Source: JAFGXT01 sp963677165 (GTDB lineage Bacteria; Verrucomicrobiota; Lentisphaeria; Victivallales; SZUA-371). From it: a DNA stretch of 64,000 bases. The notes under the pieces were generated by a model. The model worked only from the letters and a program-made list of their open reading frames with translations, did not search any database and was not told the DNA's origin. The stretch spans positions 1,798,001 through 1,862,000 of the forward strand of contig CAXXSX010000002.1 in the NCBI GenBank assembly GCA_963677165.2, given 5' to 3'. The position numbers and the translations under genes are program-made. Numbering within the stretch: position 1 is the first letter of the stretch; every line of letters starts with the position of its first letter. Shown one piece after another: positions 34,990 to 43,802 of this stretch.

Positions 34990-35884
34990 TTGAATGCTTG
35001 TATCCTGTTTTTGCGTTTCCGGATAAATTAGCGCCATTTTCATCAAAGACAAGTCCCGGATTATCAGAAATTACCTTTCCGATACAGGTAATCGGGGTGT
35101 CAAAAAACCATTGGCGAATTAAGGCGTCAGCGCGTTCCGGATCGATAGTGATTAAAAGTTCGTAGTCTTCACCGTCTGAAAGAGCCTGGTTTAAAGTTGC
35201 GTTCTCCCGCAACGGTATTGAAGAAGTATTAAGTTCAATGCCAACCCCGGATGCTTTCGCGATGCGCTGAAGGTCAAGCACCAGTCCGTCGCTGACATCG
35301 ATCATGCAGTTGGTAAAATTCCCGGCCATAAAGTTGCCCTCTGCGAGTCGCGGAGTAAAATCCAAATGGTGGTTGGAGGCAAATGAATTACCAAAGTTTC
35401 CGGTGGCGAGAACCAGTTGTCCCGGTTCTGCGTTTTTTCTTAAACAAAGTTTTTCTTCTTTAATCTTACCAATGATTGTAAGCGTGGCGACCATGCTGTC
35501 CGGAGGACTGTCGGACGACAGTGTTGCGACATCACCTCCGGAGATGGCTACGTCATATGATTTTGCCGACGTTGAAATGGCAGTAAAAAATTCCATGTAC
35601 CAGTTGTCGTCGACAATGTTGCCAGCCAGCGTAAGCAGTGCGCAGGAGGGGACTCCACCCATTGCCGCGATATCGCTCAGGTTGCGCTTTATAAGTTTTT
35701 CCGCTACTTTTGAGGCAGGAGTATCAGTAGAGTAATGGACAGACGAGACCACCTGGTCCGCAGCCAGCAAAACGAGTTCCCGATCAAATTTGACAACGGC
35801 ACAGTCGTCACCTGGACCAACCAGTGTATTGTTATTCTGGGGCAGTAACGGAATGATATTATCTAGAAGTTTAAGCTCGTTCAT
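34982..35884 (-). CDS. thiL: Thiamine-monophosphate kinase ThiL
   Basis: 300 residues, slightly short for the family. Marks in order: VGPGDDCAVV (metal and nucleotide binding), LLAADQVV, LIKRNLSDIAAMGG, DVAISGGDVA, LVLATGNFGNS, MIDVSDGLVLDLQRIA and LSDGEDYELLI. The enzyme phosphorylates thiamine monophosphate to thiamine pyrophosphate, the last step of the pathway. Other thiamine genes are not nearby. It lies between the NtrC-type regulator and tsaE in a reverse gene string. Confidence 0.95.
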   Translation of the reverse strand: MNELKLLDNIIPLLPQNNNTLVGPGDDCAVVKFDRELVLLAADQVVSSVHYSTDTPASKVAEKLIKRNLSDIAAMGGVPSCALLTLAGNIVDDNWYMEFFTAISTSAKSYDVAISGGDVATLSSDSPPDSMVATLTIIGKIKEEKLCLRKNAEPGQLVLATGNFGNSFASNHHLDFTPRLAEGNFMAGNFTNCMIDVSDGLVLDLQRIAKASGVGIELNTSSIPLRENATLNQALSDGEDYELLITIDPERADALIRQWFFDTPITCIGKVISDNPGLVFDENGANLSGNAKTGYKHSSG

Positions 35885-35904
35885 AATTACGCTTATGGGA
35901 AAAA

Positions 35905-37302
35905 TCAGCTAATCTGATATTCTTCCAGTTTTTTATACAGCGTTGTACGGTGAAGACCGAGAATTCCCGCGGCTTTATTTTTATTTCCGTCCGCTTCCTT
36001 CATTGCGGCTTTGATTACCAGTTTTTCAGCTTCAGCCAGTGGCATTGCAGGTAAAGCAAGTTCTCCGTTTTCGTCAATTGTCGGTTGATTTAATGATGCG
36101 GAGGAAAGCTGAGCCATACCTCCCGGGAACAGTACTGCGGGATTATTGATTTCCTCTCCTGTAGAAAGAATACAGCTGCGTTCAATCACATTACGGAATT
36201 CGCGAACATTACCGGGCCAGTCGTACGTTTTCAGGGCGTTGAAAACCTCGTTGCTGACACCGGTTATTTTCTTACCGAATTTACGAGAGAAAAATTTAAT
36301 AAAATGGTCGGCCAGTGGTTTAATGTCTTCCGGACGTTCCCGCAATGGCGGCAGTTTTACCGGAATAACGTTCAGACGATAATAGAGGTCACTGCGGAAC
36401 TGGTTTTCCTGTACGTGTTTTTCTAGATTCTGATTTGTGGCGGCAATAATTGTAACATCCACCTTTATATCATTGGTGCCGCCAATGCGGCGGAAGGTCT
36501 GCTCTTCCATAACTTTCAGCAGTTTGGCCTGGAGTTTTATATCCATATCGCCGATTTCGTCAAGAAACAGAGTACCGGTGTCAGCCATTTCGAACAGCCC
36601 GATCTTGTCTTCTTTGGCATCGGTAAACGCACCTTTTTTGTGTCCGAAAAGTTCACTTTCAATCAGGTTTTCTGGCAAAGCGGAACAGTTGATTTCAATA
36701 AAAGGTTTGTCTTTGCGTTTGCCGATCTTATGCAGGTTTTTGGCCAGCAGTCCCTTACCTGTACCGCTTTCCCCGGTAATCAGGACACAGGAATAATCGC
36801 TCTGTGCAACCATTTTCAGCATATCGTATGCTTTCATCATGGATGCGGAGGTCGCGATAACATCAGTCAGTTGAGAATAGTTGCACTCTCCGCTGGAAAT
36901 TTTTGAGAGAACATCAACTTTTTTTACCATGTTGGAATGATTCAGGGCATGGTCGATGGTTTTTACCAACAGGGGTTCTTCAACAGGTTTCGTCAGGAAA
37001 TCAAATGCTCCTGCTCTCAGACATTCAACCGCAGTCGGGATGTCACCATGGGCGGTCATGATAATCACGGTAAGTTCCGGATATTTCTTCTGCCATTTTT
37101 CAAGGAGCTTCTGGCCGTTTGTGTCCGGAAGCATCATATCGAGCAGAACAAGACTGCAAGCATTGTTTTTTAAAAAATTTTCTGCGTCTTTGCCGGTGGC
37201 GGCGGCCTGGACGTCATATCCCTTGTCGGTCAGCATGTCCTGAACGGCAGTGCTGACCAGCAGGTTATCTTCAACTAAGAGTATTTTACAGCTTTTACTC
37301 AT
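35905..37302 (-). CDS. NtrC-family sigma54-dependent response regulator
   Basis: 465 residues. Receiver at 5-120 with phosphoacceptor Asp55 in LVLLDMMLPDTNG. Central AAA+ domain at about 150-385 with Walker A GESGTGKG, ELFGHKKGAFTDA, TLFLDEIGDM (Walker B) and NVIPVKLPPLRERPEDI. The sigma54-contact motif is GAFTDA rather than GAFTGA, a variant that does occur in active family members. A C-terminal Fis-type helix-turn-helix ends the protein (GNKNKAAGILGLHRTTLYKKL). It overlaps the upstream histidine kinase gene by 8 bases, forming a two-component pair; target genes are unknown. Confidence 0.95.
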   Translation of the reverse strand: MSKSCKILLVEDNLLVSTAVQDMLTDKGYDVQAAATGKDAENFLKNNACSLVLLDMMLPDTNGQKLLEKWQKKYPELTVIIMTAHGDIPTAVECLRAGAFDFLTKPVEEPLLVKTIDHALNHSNMVKKVDVLSKISSGECNYSQLTDVIATSASMMKAYDMLKMVAQSDYSCVLITGESGTGKGLLAKNLHKIGKRKDKPFIEINCSALPENLIESELFGHKKGAFTDAKEDKIGLFEMADTGTLFLDEIGDMDIKLQAKLLKVMEEQTFRRIGGTNDIKVDVTIIAATNQNLEKHVQENQFRSDLYYRLNVIPVKLPPLRERPEDIKPLADHFIKFFSRKFGKKITGVSNEVFNALKTYDWPGNVREFRNVIERSCILSTGEEINNPAVLFPGGMAQLSSASLNQPTIDENGELALPAMPLAEAEKLVIKAAMKEADGNKNKAAGILGLHRTTLYKKLEEYQIS

Positions 37303-37984
37303 TTACTATCTCCGCGTCTGAAATTTTCAATTCAATAGTCGTACCTGATTCGTTTGAATCAATGTTTAGTTCGGTCCCGAGGATTGCGGCAATGCGATAT
37401 GCGATAGCCAGCCCCAGGCCGTCATGACGGCTTTTTTCAGTGTAAAACGGAATCGGGGGATCGGTTGGAATTTCATCCGGAATCCCGACTCCGGTGTTAC
37501 TTATTGAAAAAAGGAAGTAATTCTCGTGCTGCTGCCAGGCCAGAACAACGTCTCCGTTGTCTCCGGCTGCCTCTCCGGCATTTTGAAGAAGTTCATCCAT
37601 CACAGCTTGAAGCCATGAACCGTGTTCAAAAGTAATATTAAGTTCCGCGCCTTTTATTTCAAAGTTGCAAAACGGATATGTTTGTAAAAATTTCATTCTA
37701 AGATCGGTGATCATAGAAAAAAGAGTTTTCTGTTCCGAAGTTGGCAAAGCGTCAAACAGCAGGTCCATTCGGTCGGTGAAATCTCTCAGGTTGTCGAGCT
37801 CGGCAATAACAATGTCACAACGGCTGCCGATTTGAGGATTGGTTGAAGCTGTGGTTGAAGCGATACGTTCAATCGTCATTTTTACGCCGGCACACAAATT
37901 TCTCAGCCGATGACGGAGAACGCGATTCATCATATTGTGGTCCATGTTATTACATGGGTAATCAGGCATGTTTTCTTTAGACAT
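37295..37984 (-). CDS. Soluble histidine kinase, partner of the NtrC-type regulator
   Basis: 229 residues from ATG 37984, which has a GAAGGGA-type site upstream; ATG 38029 is the longer alternative. There is no membrane segment or sensor domain. A DHp-like helix near the start contains His in VLRHRLRNLCAG, the likely phosphorylation site, and the HATPase domain has ELLQNAGEAAGD, ISNTGVGIPDE and HDGLGLAIAYRIA. The kinase must take its signal from a partner protein. The LysM-like membrane protein gene just upstream is one candidate. Overlaps the regulator by 8 bases. Confidence 0.88.
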   Translation of the reverse strand: MSKENMPDYPCNNMDHNMMNRVLRHRLRNLCAGVKMTIERIASTTASTNPQIGSRCDIVIAELDNLRDFTDRMDLLFDALPTSEQKTLFSMITDLRMKFLQTYPFCNFEIKGAELNITFEHGSWLQAVMDELLQNAGEAAGDNGDVVLAWQQHENYFLFSISNTGVGIPDEIPTDPPIPFYTEKSRHDGLGLAIAYRIAAILGTELNIDSNESGTTIELKISDAEIVNE

Positions 37985-38103
37985 TGTTATTTTCCCTTCG
38001 CCCCGCCAGAAAGTATCCATTTCTTTCACTATACAGTGTAAATCAATTTATTCCACTGTTGCCGCAGCATGAAAAGCAGAAAAGACCGACGGATATGGTT
38101 AGA

Positions 38104-39246
38104 TCAGTCGCTTCTTGGCTGACTTTCCTTAAAATTAATGATTTGATCTATCTCAACAATATGCATAGCCACCTCCTTGCGAAGCCGGCGATTGTCTTTG
38201 GTCAGTGTTTCTAATTGTACTTTGGCGTCTTCCAGATCTCGAATTGTCTGACCGGTACTTGCGCTGAGAGCCACGGAAAGTAGCCGATAAAGTTCCTGGA
38301 GCAATATTCGCCAGCAGAGTCCAACTAGAGCGGCTGCAATGTAGACCAATGAGATGATCAGGAATTTGTAATGGCGCTGCTTTGGTAACTCTGGAATTAC
38401 CAGCGTAACTCCACCGAGAACAGTCAGTTTAGAGTCGATGACTTTTGAACGGTTTGCTTCATAGAGATAACGCCAATAAGAGGCATTGTTGTAGATGTCT
38501 TTCTGGGCGCTGATTTCTTTTAGAGTAGCTTCACGTGGGACTTTGTACGGTCTGATTTTATATGGACGCCCTTTGGCTATTGGAATGATTAATTTTGTGC
38601 TCGCGGGGATGACAGCCCACGGAGACCTTGGCAAATCGGGGTTGGCGTTAAGAATTGCCAGCCAGTAATCCTTGTTGCCGTATACCGCGTCGTAAGAACT
38701 TATTTGTTGTACTGTTGCCGGTTCTCTTACTACAAATTCCTTGAATTTGTCTTTCGACGTTGGAGTGATGGTTTTTTCTCCGTCTGTAACTTGTTCGATA
38801 TTACTTAGTCCTTCGCGGAAGACCGGATATTGTTCGAAGAAATTATTGTAGTGAATGAAAGCCGAATAGCACAATCCGCATGCCAGGATGCTGATCCCGA
38901 TCAGCAGAGGGGATACCGTTATTGATACAAGAACATAAAGCAGGCTCAGTCCCGAAGTTGTTTCGATCGATCCTCCAAGAGCATAGAAAGTGAGAGGAAC
39001 CAGGAAGATCATCAACAGAATAATCGTGATACCGATTACTTCTCTGACTCGTGGTAAATGAAGACACAGCGAATTTATACAGCTGAAAGCGAAAACCAAA
39101 GTAAAGGCCGCCATAAAAATCCAGCCGGAAACACGAATACTGTCGTGTGCGATGTTAATTGACAGAGCGGCGCAGTTGACCAGAAAAAACAGTAACTGGC
39201 AAATCCAGTTCATCATAACCCAGTCGAATTTTTTTGTTGACATCAT
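38104..39246 (-). CDS. Multi-pass membrane protein with two LysM-like domains
   Basis: 380 residues. Four hydrophobic helices in the first 135 residues, then a soluble region with two LysM-like units (about 168-222, FVVREPATVQQISSYDAVYG to KLIIP; about 232-288, YKVPREATLKEISAQKDIY to TLVIP), another membrane helix (about 298-318) and a C-terminal coiled coil (LEDAKVQLETLTKDNRRLRKEV). LysM units usually bind peptidoglycan or chitin-like glycans. Location upstream of a soluble kinase and NtrC-type pair suggests it could sense the cell wall, but this is inference. No enzyme domain is present. Confidence 0.72.
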   Translation of the reverse strand: MMSTKKFDWVMMNWICQLLFFLVNCAALSINIAHDSIRVSGWIFMAAFTLVFAFSCINSLCLHLPRVREVIGITIILLMIFLVPLTFYALGGSIETTSGLSLLYVLVSITVSPLLIGISILACGLCYSAFIHYNNFFEQYPVFREGLSNIEQVTDGEKTITPTSKDKFKEFVVREPATVQQISSYDAVYGNKDYWLAILNANPDLPRSPWAVIPASTKLIIPIAKGRPYKIRPYKVPREATLKEISAQKDIYNNASYWRYLYEANRSKVIDSKLTVLGGVTLVIPELPKQRHYKFLIISLVYIAAALVGLCWRILLQELYRLLSVALSASTGQTIRDLEDAKVQLETLTKDNRRLRKEVAMHIVEIDQIINFKESQPRSD

Positions 39247-39336
39247 ATAATCAAGATCCTGACGTAATTTACGATATATATAGTGTTAAAACAGACTAGC
39301 GGAAAATTACGCAATAAATATGCCATTTTCCGTCAG

Positions 39337-39807
39337 TCAGTCAAGTTCAATTAGAACCGCTTCTTCGTCACAGTGATCTTTTTTAGGGCATGAGCTGCAA
39401 TCACACCATATTTTAGGTGGAAAAAATTCTTTACTTACATGATGAAAGCCTTGTCGGATAAACAGACGCGGATGATAGGTTAGTGCAAAAATCCGACATG
39501 GCGATTTATGCTTCATACTTTTGACTAGATATCCGACAATTTCGGAACCAATGCCCCGGCCGGAATAATCCGGCGCTACAGCCAGTGATCTTACTTCATA
39601 GAGGTTACTGCCGAAATCCCGCAGGGCACAGCAGGCAATTGTTTTGCCTGCCGCTTCTGCAATAACAAAATTTCCAATATGCTCTTTAATGTCTTCCGGA
39701 GATCGCGCCAGGAGTAACTGCTGCCTGGCATAATCAACCAGCAGTTTGTGAATGCTCATCACATCATTTTCATCTGCATGGCGAATTGATATTTTGTCTG
39801 TAGGCAT
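39337..39807 (-). CDS. GNAT N-acetyltransferase, ArgA-like short form
   Basis: 156 residues. The acetyl-CoA-binding signature is clear: YEVRSLAVAPDYSGRGIGSEIVGYLV (about 80-105), with FALTYHPRLFIRQGFHHVSKE after it. The C-terminus carries a cysteine cluster, CDCSSCPKKDHCDEEAV, found in a group of stand-alone acetyltransferases resembling short N-acetylglutamate synthases. It would transfer acetyl from acetyl-CoA to an amine, possibly glutamate. It lies 18 bases after accA, but no arginine genes are nearby. Confidence 0.8.
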   Translation of the reverse strand: MPTDKISIRHADENDVMSIHKLLVDYARQQLLLARSPEDIKEHIGNFVIAEAAGKTIACCALRDFGSNLYEVRSLAVAPDYSGRGIGSEIVGYLVKSMKHKSPCRIFALTYHPRLFIRQGFHHVSKEFFPPKIWCDCSSCPKKDHCDEEAVLIELD

Positions 39808-39824
39808 TTTTTTTGACCGGAAAA

Positions 39825-40793
39825 TTATTTTGCTGCTGCTTCGGAGAACATTCCGATGCCGCGATATTTATCATAACGCTGTTGTTTTAGTTGTTCGCTA
39901 TCCAGTTTTTTCAATTCTGAGAGATTTTTCAGGATTGCGTTCTTGACCGATTTTGCCGTGGCCGGGTAATCGCGATGGGCTCCGCCGGTGGGTTCCGGAA
40001 TAATACTATCAACAATTTTCAGGTCAAGCAGATCTTTCGCAGAAAGTTTCAGCGATTCAGCTGCTTTTTCTGAAAAACTGCGATCATTCCATAAGATTGC
40101 GGCACATCCTTCCGGAGTAATTACTGAATAATAAGAGTTTTCCAATATCAGGATTTTATTGCCTATACTGATGCCGAGAGCTCCGCCGCTGCCGCCTTCC
40201 CCTATGACAATAGCCAGTACGGGAACAGAAAGGTCAAACATTTCCCGGAGATTGACCGCAATGGCTTCCCCGATATGACGTTCTTCCGAAGCAATACCCG
40301 GGAATGCACCCGGAGTGTCGATAAAACAGATAATTGGAACTTTTGCCTTGTCCGCCACCTGCATTAGACGCAGGGCTTTGCGGTAACCTTCCGGATGTGG
40401 ACAGCCGAAGTTGCGGAAGACGTTTTCCTTGGTTTCGCGCCCCTTCTGGGTTCCGATGACCATAACCGAGTGACCGTCGATCTTGGCAAATCCGCCAACG
40501 ATCGCGGCATCATCACGGTACCTGCGGTCGCCGTGAAATTCCAGAAAATCAGTGCAAATCAAGTCGATATAATCAAGGGTATAAGGACGCTGTGGATGGC
40601 GTGCAAGCTGAACCCGCTGCCACGGAGTCATGTTGTCATAAATTTCGCGACGAACTTTATCAAGTTTTTTCTTAAGCATTTCCAGTTCATCCGAAACGTC
40701 AAGGTTATTGTTGGCATTAAGAGCTTGCCATTCCTGAATCTTTCTTTCCAGTTCGACAACCGGTTTTTCAAAATCCAATACGATTTCTGCCAT
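39825..40793 (-). CDS. accA: Acetyl-CoA carboxylase carboxyltransferase subunit alpha
   Basis: 322 residues, the usual size. Family marks: LDFEKPVVELERKIQEWQAL, RVQLARHPQRPYTLDYID, FLEFHGDRRYRDD, GFAKIDGHSVMVIGTQKGR, FGCPHPEGYRKALRLM, FIDTPGAFPGIASEERH, GEGGSGGALGI and YSVITPEGCAAILW. With AccD it transfers the carboxyl from carboxybiotin to acetyl-CoA to make malonyl-CoA for fatty acid synthesis. accD is not in the window. Confidence 0.97.
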   Translation of the reverse strand: MAEIVLDFEKPVVELERKIQEWQALNANNNLDVSDELEMLKKKLDKVRREIYDNMTPWQRVQLARHPQRPYTLDYIDLICTDFLEFHGDRRYRDDAAIVGGFAKIDGHSVMVIGTQKGRETKENVFRNFGCPHPEGYRKALRLMQVADKAKVPIICFIDTPGAFPGIASEERHIGEAIAVNLREMFDLSVPVLAIVIGEGGSGGALGISIGNKILILENSYYSVITPEGCAAILWNDRSFSEKAAESLKLSAKDLLDLKIVDSIIPEPTGGAHRDYPATAKSVKNAILKNLSELKKLDSEQLKQQRYDKYRGIGMFSEAAAK

Positions 40794-40867
40794 AATAGGT
40801 TCCAGTATGTTGTTATTATATATTATTTTTGATTATTACTGTGAGAATTCCGTGTTTACGGTATACT

Positions 40868-41914
40868 TTATTGTTCTTTAATAATTACCGGTGTTTTCAG
40901 CGGTACGATCATATAAAGCTCTTCGACATCTTCGTTCAGCATGCGGATACAGCCGTTACTACGGGATTTGCCGATACTTTCACGATCCCAGGTTCCGTGA
41001 ATTCCGTAACCATGCAGATTGCGGTTGGCGTCGTCGGTTGAAGTCAGTCGCAGCCACCTGGTTCCAAGTACGTTGCGTTTGTCACCGAAAGGAATCTTTT
41101 CGCCGGTCGGCGAATACCAGTCTGGCTCCTTGGTCCTGGAACTGATTAAGAAATTTCCGACTGGGGTACGGTTCTGACGCCCGAGACCTACGTCATAAAC
41201 CTTGAATAACTGTTTCCCGTCAACAAGATACAGTTTGAAATCTTTTTTACTTACCCGGATGTTCCAGTCTCCGTGATAAATATATAAAGTCTGCCCGATT
41301 CTAATGTTATTACTATTGGGAGGGATTCCGTTGGCCTTCTGAATTGCCGAGATTGTGGTGTTGTAACGATAGGCCAGTTTGCCAAGAGTGTCACCGCTTT
41401 TTACTGAATGACGTACTTTTTTTCCGGGCAACGGACAGTCAGTTGTAAGCAGTTTTACGTTAATTTTGCTAAGGATTTTTGCGGCATTGTTCCACGATGT
41501 ACTATGAGGGTTGTCTATCATAGACATTGCATTCTGAATTTGTTTAAGCGCCTGTGGATATTGTTTTGCTGCAAGTAACTTTTCCGCTTCTGCGGCCATT
41601 GCATCCGCCTGTGGATAAACTTTTACGGTAACCTGCGGAGTGTCAATCTTTTTTAGTGCTCCCTCTATTGTCTCTTCATCCTGACCGGAAGCTGTTGTTG
41701 CCGGTGACGCGGTGGAAGTACCTTGCGAGGCCGAGGTATCGACAACAGGAGTCGATACCGGCTTGGATTGCGGTTTTTCGCGAAAGAGAATATACCATAC
41801 TCCTCCGCCAATCAATACCAGCAGGATCAGGATAAAAAAACGTTTACCCCAGTGCTTTCTTGGAGCGGAACCGATTTTTTTGCTTCCGTATCCCAGATTA
41901 TAATTAGGTGACAT
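40868..41914 (-). CDS. LysM and L,D-transpeptidase (YkuD) protein
   Basis: 348 residues. N-terminal membrane anchor (about 24-43, FFILILLVLIGGGVWYIL) followed by a Ser/Thr/Pro-rich linker. A LysM unit lies at about 170-220 (HSVKSGDTLGKLAYRYNTTISAIQ...IRIGQTLYIY), then a YkuD catalytic domain to the end with HGYGIHGTWDRESIG and SNGCIRM, the His and Cys of the active site. Such enzymes make 3-3 peptidoglycan cross-links or attach proteins to the wall in the periplasm. It is upstream of accA with 74 bases between. Confidence 0.94.
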   Translation of the reverse strand: MSPNYNLGYGSKKIGSAPRKHWGKRFFILILLVLIGGGVWYILFREKPQSKPVSTPVVDTSASQGTSTASPATTASGQDEETIEGALKKIDTPQVTVKVYPQADAMAAEAEKLLAAKQYPQALKQIQNAMSMIDNPHSTSWNNAAKILSKINVKLLTTDCPLPGKKVRHSVKSGDTLGKLAYRYNTTISAIQKANGIPPNSNNIRIGQTLYIYHGDWNIRVSKKDFKLYLVDGKQLFKVYDVGLGRQNRTPVGNFLISSRTKEPDWYSPTGEKIPFGDKRNVLGTRWLRLTSTDDANRNLHGYGIHGTWDRESIGKSRSNGCIRMLNEDVEELYMIVPLKTPVIIKEQ

Positions 41915-42078
41915 CAGTATTCAACCTGTATTTGTTAATGTAAATAAAAAATTACTGCCCCATAAATAATTTCAGTAATATACATTCATTAAATACGGAA
42001 TTCAATATGTTTTGCCAGACCGCATGAATTTTTAGCGACTTGAGTTTGAAACGGTACTATCATCATTCGTCGTACAAA

Positions 42079-42103
42079 TAAAAAAGCCCGCCGGAAGGCG
42101 GGC
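42079..42103 (-). terminator. Rho-independent terminator downstream of the gene at 42131
   Basis: Seven-bp stem GCCCGCC (42086-42092) with GGCGGGC (42097-42103) and a GGAA loop; on the minus strand it is followed by a T run (complement of 42079-42085). Confidence 0.9.
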
Positions 42104-42130
42104 AAAGAATCAATTATATGTGGTAGACGA

Positions 42131-42757
42131 TTATTTCAAGTCGTCGCCAGTCGGATCGAAGAAGAAGATACCTGCGAGCATATCAGGAAGTTCGCGCAGG
42201 TGAATTTTGATGCCGAGTCCAAGGACGAAATCAACGTCAACACCGATTTCATAAAAGTCAGTATAATTGTCCTTGTAAGCTGACAAAGATGGATCTACCA
42301 TACCAAATTCTTTCGAAAGGGTAAAGTTTTCAACTGTTCCGGTTCCTTCCGAGATCGTGGTATCAAGATAGTCAAAACAAATTAATCCGAATGTGGAGCC
42401 ATCCATATAACCAGCGCCGCATTGACGGTTGTATCCTTTTTCAATGAAATAAGTAGAACTGCTGGTTCCTCCAAGCTGGAACATGTCAGTAACTTTTACT
42501 TTCAACGCAATCGGTGCACCGGCATCAGCGCGGATTGAAAAAAGGTCGGTAATATCAATAATACGGTTTGGGATGTAAAGTAGAATATCACGTCCAAGCT
42601 GACTCCAGAAAGATCTTTCTCCTTCCGCTTTAATGCGTGTGTCAGGAGTTTTTTCTGTTACTTCGGGAGTTTTTTTCACTTTTGCGTTGTCGGCGGCATG
42701 TACTGAAAATACTGTTCCTGCAATGATAAAAGCAACTAAAAGAAATTTTTTCCCCAT
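42131..42757 (-). CDS. Secreted protein of unknown function
   Basis: 208 residues from ATG 42757, with GAGG about 10 bases upstream; the in-frame TTG at 42772 would include that site. A signal peptide ends near VHAAD. The mature part has a Lys/Thr-rich linker, then a domain with ILLYIPNRIIDITDLFSI, GAPIALKVKVTDMFQLGG and a Gly-rich end (VDFVLGLGIKIHLRE), consistent with membrane-associated strands. I do not recognise a named family. It is a single-gene unit with its own promoter and terminator. Confidence 0.75.
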   Translation of the reverse strand: MGKKFLLVAFIIAGTVFSVHAADNAKVKKTPEVTEKTPDTRIKAEGERSFWSQLGRDILLYIPNRIIDITDLFSIRADAGAPIALKVKVTDMFQLGGTSSSTYFIEKGYNRQCGAGYMDGSTFGLICFDYLDTTISEGTGTVENFTLSKEFGMVDPSLSAYKDNYTDFYEIGVDVDFVLGLGIKIHLRELPDMLAGIFFFDPTGDDLK

Positions 42758-42810
42758 CTCAACAAACCTCAATTTTATTTAATCTGAAACTATTTTGCGA
42801 AAAACTGTAA

Positions 42811-42839
42811 AATATACCGTATAAAATGTGTAAAAGCAA
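42811..42839 (-). promoter_or_regulatory. Promoter of the gene at 42131-42757
   Basis: On the minus strand, TTGCTT (complement of 42834-42839), a 17-base spacer and TATATT (complement of 42811-42816), 54 bases before the start codon. Confidence 0.6.
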
Positions 42840-42976
42840 ATAGAGAAACAATTTTTATTGTTTTCGTCATGAAATCCACGAAAAAAATTTCTATTTTCCA
42901 GGATTAAGTCTATATTAACCAGTCAGTAATTTATCTAAAGAATAATGGGGACAATAAGGAGTTAGGAGTAGAATTT

Positions 42977-43786
42977 ATGAGACTATTAAAATTACTGCTG
43001 GTTGCTGCGTTGGCATTTTCGGGGATTGCCGGGATTGCCGGAGATGAAGGAAAGAGTGAAAAAAAATCCGGTGTTTCAAATGATTTACGCCATGATCCGG
43101 TTCGGGTGGTGTTATTTCCGTATAAACATGCTGTCATATCGGCAAGAGTTGATTCATTCATCAAACTTTATGCGTTTCGAGAAGGTGATGAATTTAAAAA
43201 GAACGATTTGATTGCGACACTTGAAGATGATTATTATAAACAGATGTATTTGCGTTCTCAGGCTGCATGCGAAGAAAAGAAGTCGGCAGTGAAGTATTCA
43301 ACATCAAACTGTGCACGTAATGAAGATCTCTTTAAACAGGGAATATCCGGTCATAAAGAACTTGAGACCAGTAAGTTGGAGTTGGAGTCCGCTCAGGCGC
43401 AATTGAAATTTGCCAGAGCGAATATGGATATTGCTAAGTTGAATCTTAATGCTTGTAAGATTATGGCGCCGTTTAACGGCAGACTTTCTAAGAAAATTAT
43501 TGAGGATTTTGAATATGTCCGTGCTGGCCAGCCGTTGATGGAAATTATTGATGATAATCAGCTTCTGGCTGTGATGTATCTGCCGTCGATGATGAAAAAA
43601 GATATTACAAAAAATATGGAACTGGAAGTAAAAATTGATGAGACCGGTACAATTCATATCGGACGCGTATACGAGATTGCCGGTGAAATCGATCCTCGCA
43701 GTCGTACCTTTGAGGTCAAAGCGCTAATCAATAATTACGAAAAGAAACTCGCCTCCGGTATGTCCGGAATCCTTATGGAAAAATAA
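42977..43786 (+). CDS. HlyD/MFP-type periplasmic adaptor
   Basis: 269 residues. Signal peptide ends near GIAGD. A lipoyl-like half-motif (AVISARVDSFIKLYAFREGDEFKKNDLIATL, about 52-82), a coiled-coil hairpin (about 85-160) and the second lipoyl half plus beta-barrel (CKIMAPFNGRLSKKIIEDFEYVRAGQPLMEI) give the membrane-fusion-protein layout. AGGAG (42964-42968) precedes ATG 42977. It is first in an operon with a second adaptor and an M50-HlyD fusion. No RND pump or ABC ATPase is present. Confidence 0.88.
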   Translation: MRLLKLLLVAALAFSGIAGIAGDEGKSEKKSGVSNDLRHDPVRVVLFPYKHAVISARVDSFIKLYAFREGDEFKKNDLIATLEDDYYKQMYLRSQAACEEKKSAVKYSTSNCARNEDLFKQGISGHKELETSKLELESAQAQLKFARANMDIAKLNLNACKIMAPFNGRLSKKIIEDFEYVRAGQPLMEIIDDNQLLAVMYLPSMMKKDITKNMELEVKIDETGTIHIGRVYEIAGEIDPRSRTFEVKALINNYEKKLASGMSGILMEK

Positions 43787-43802
43787 TGTCAGGAATACTA
43801 TA

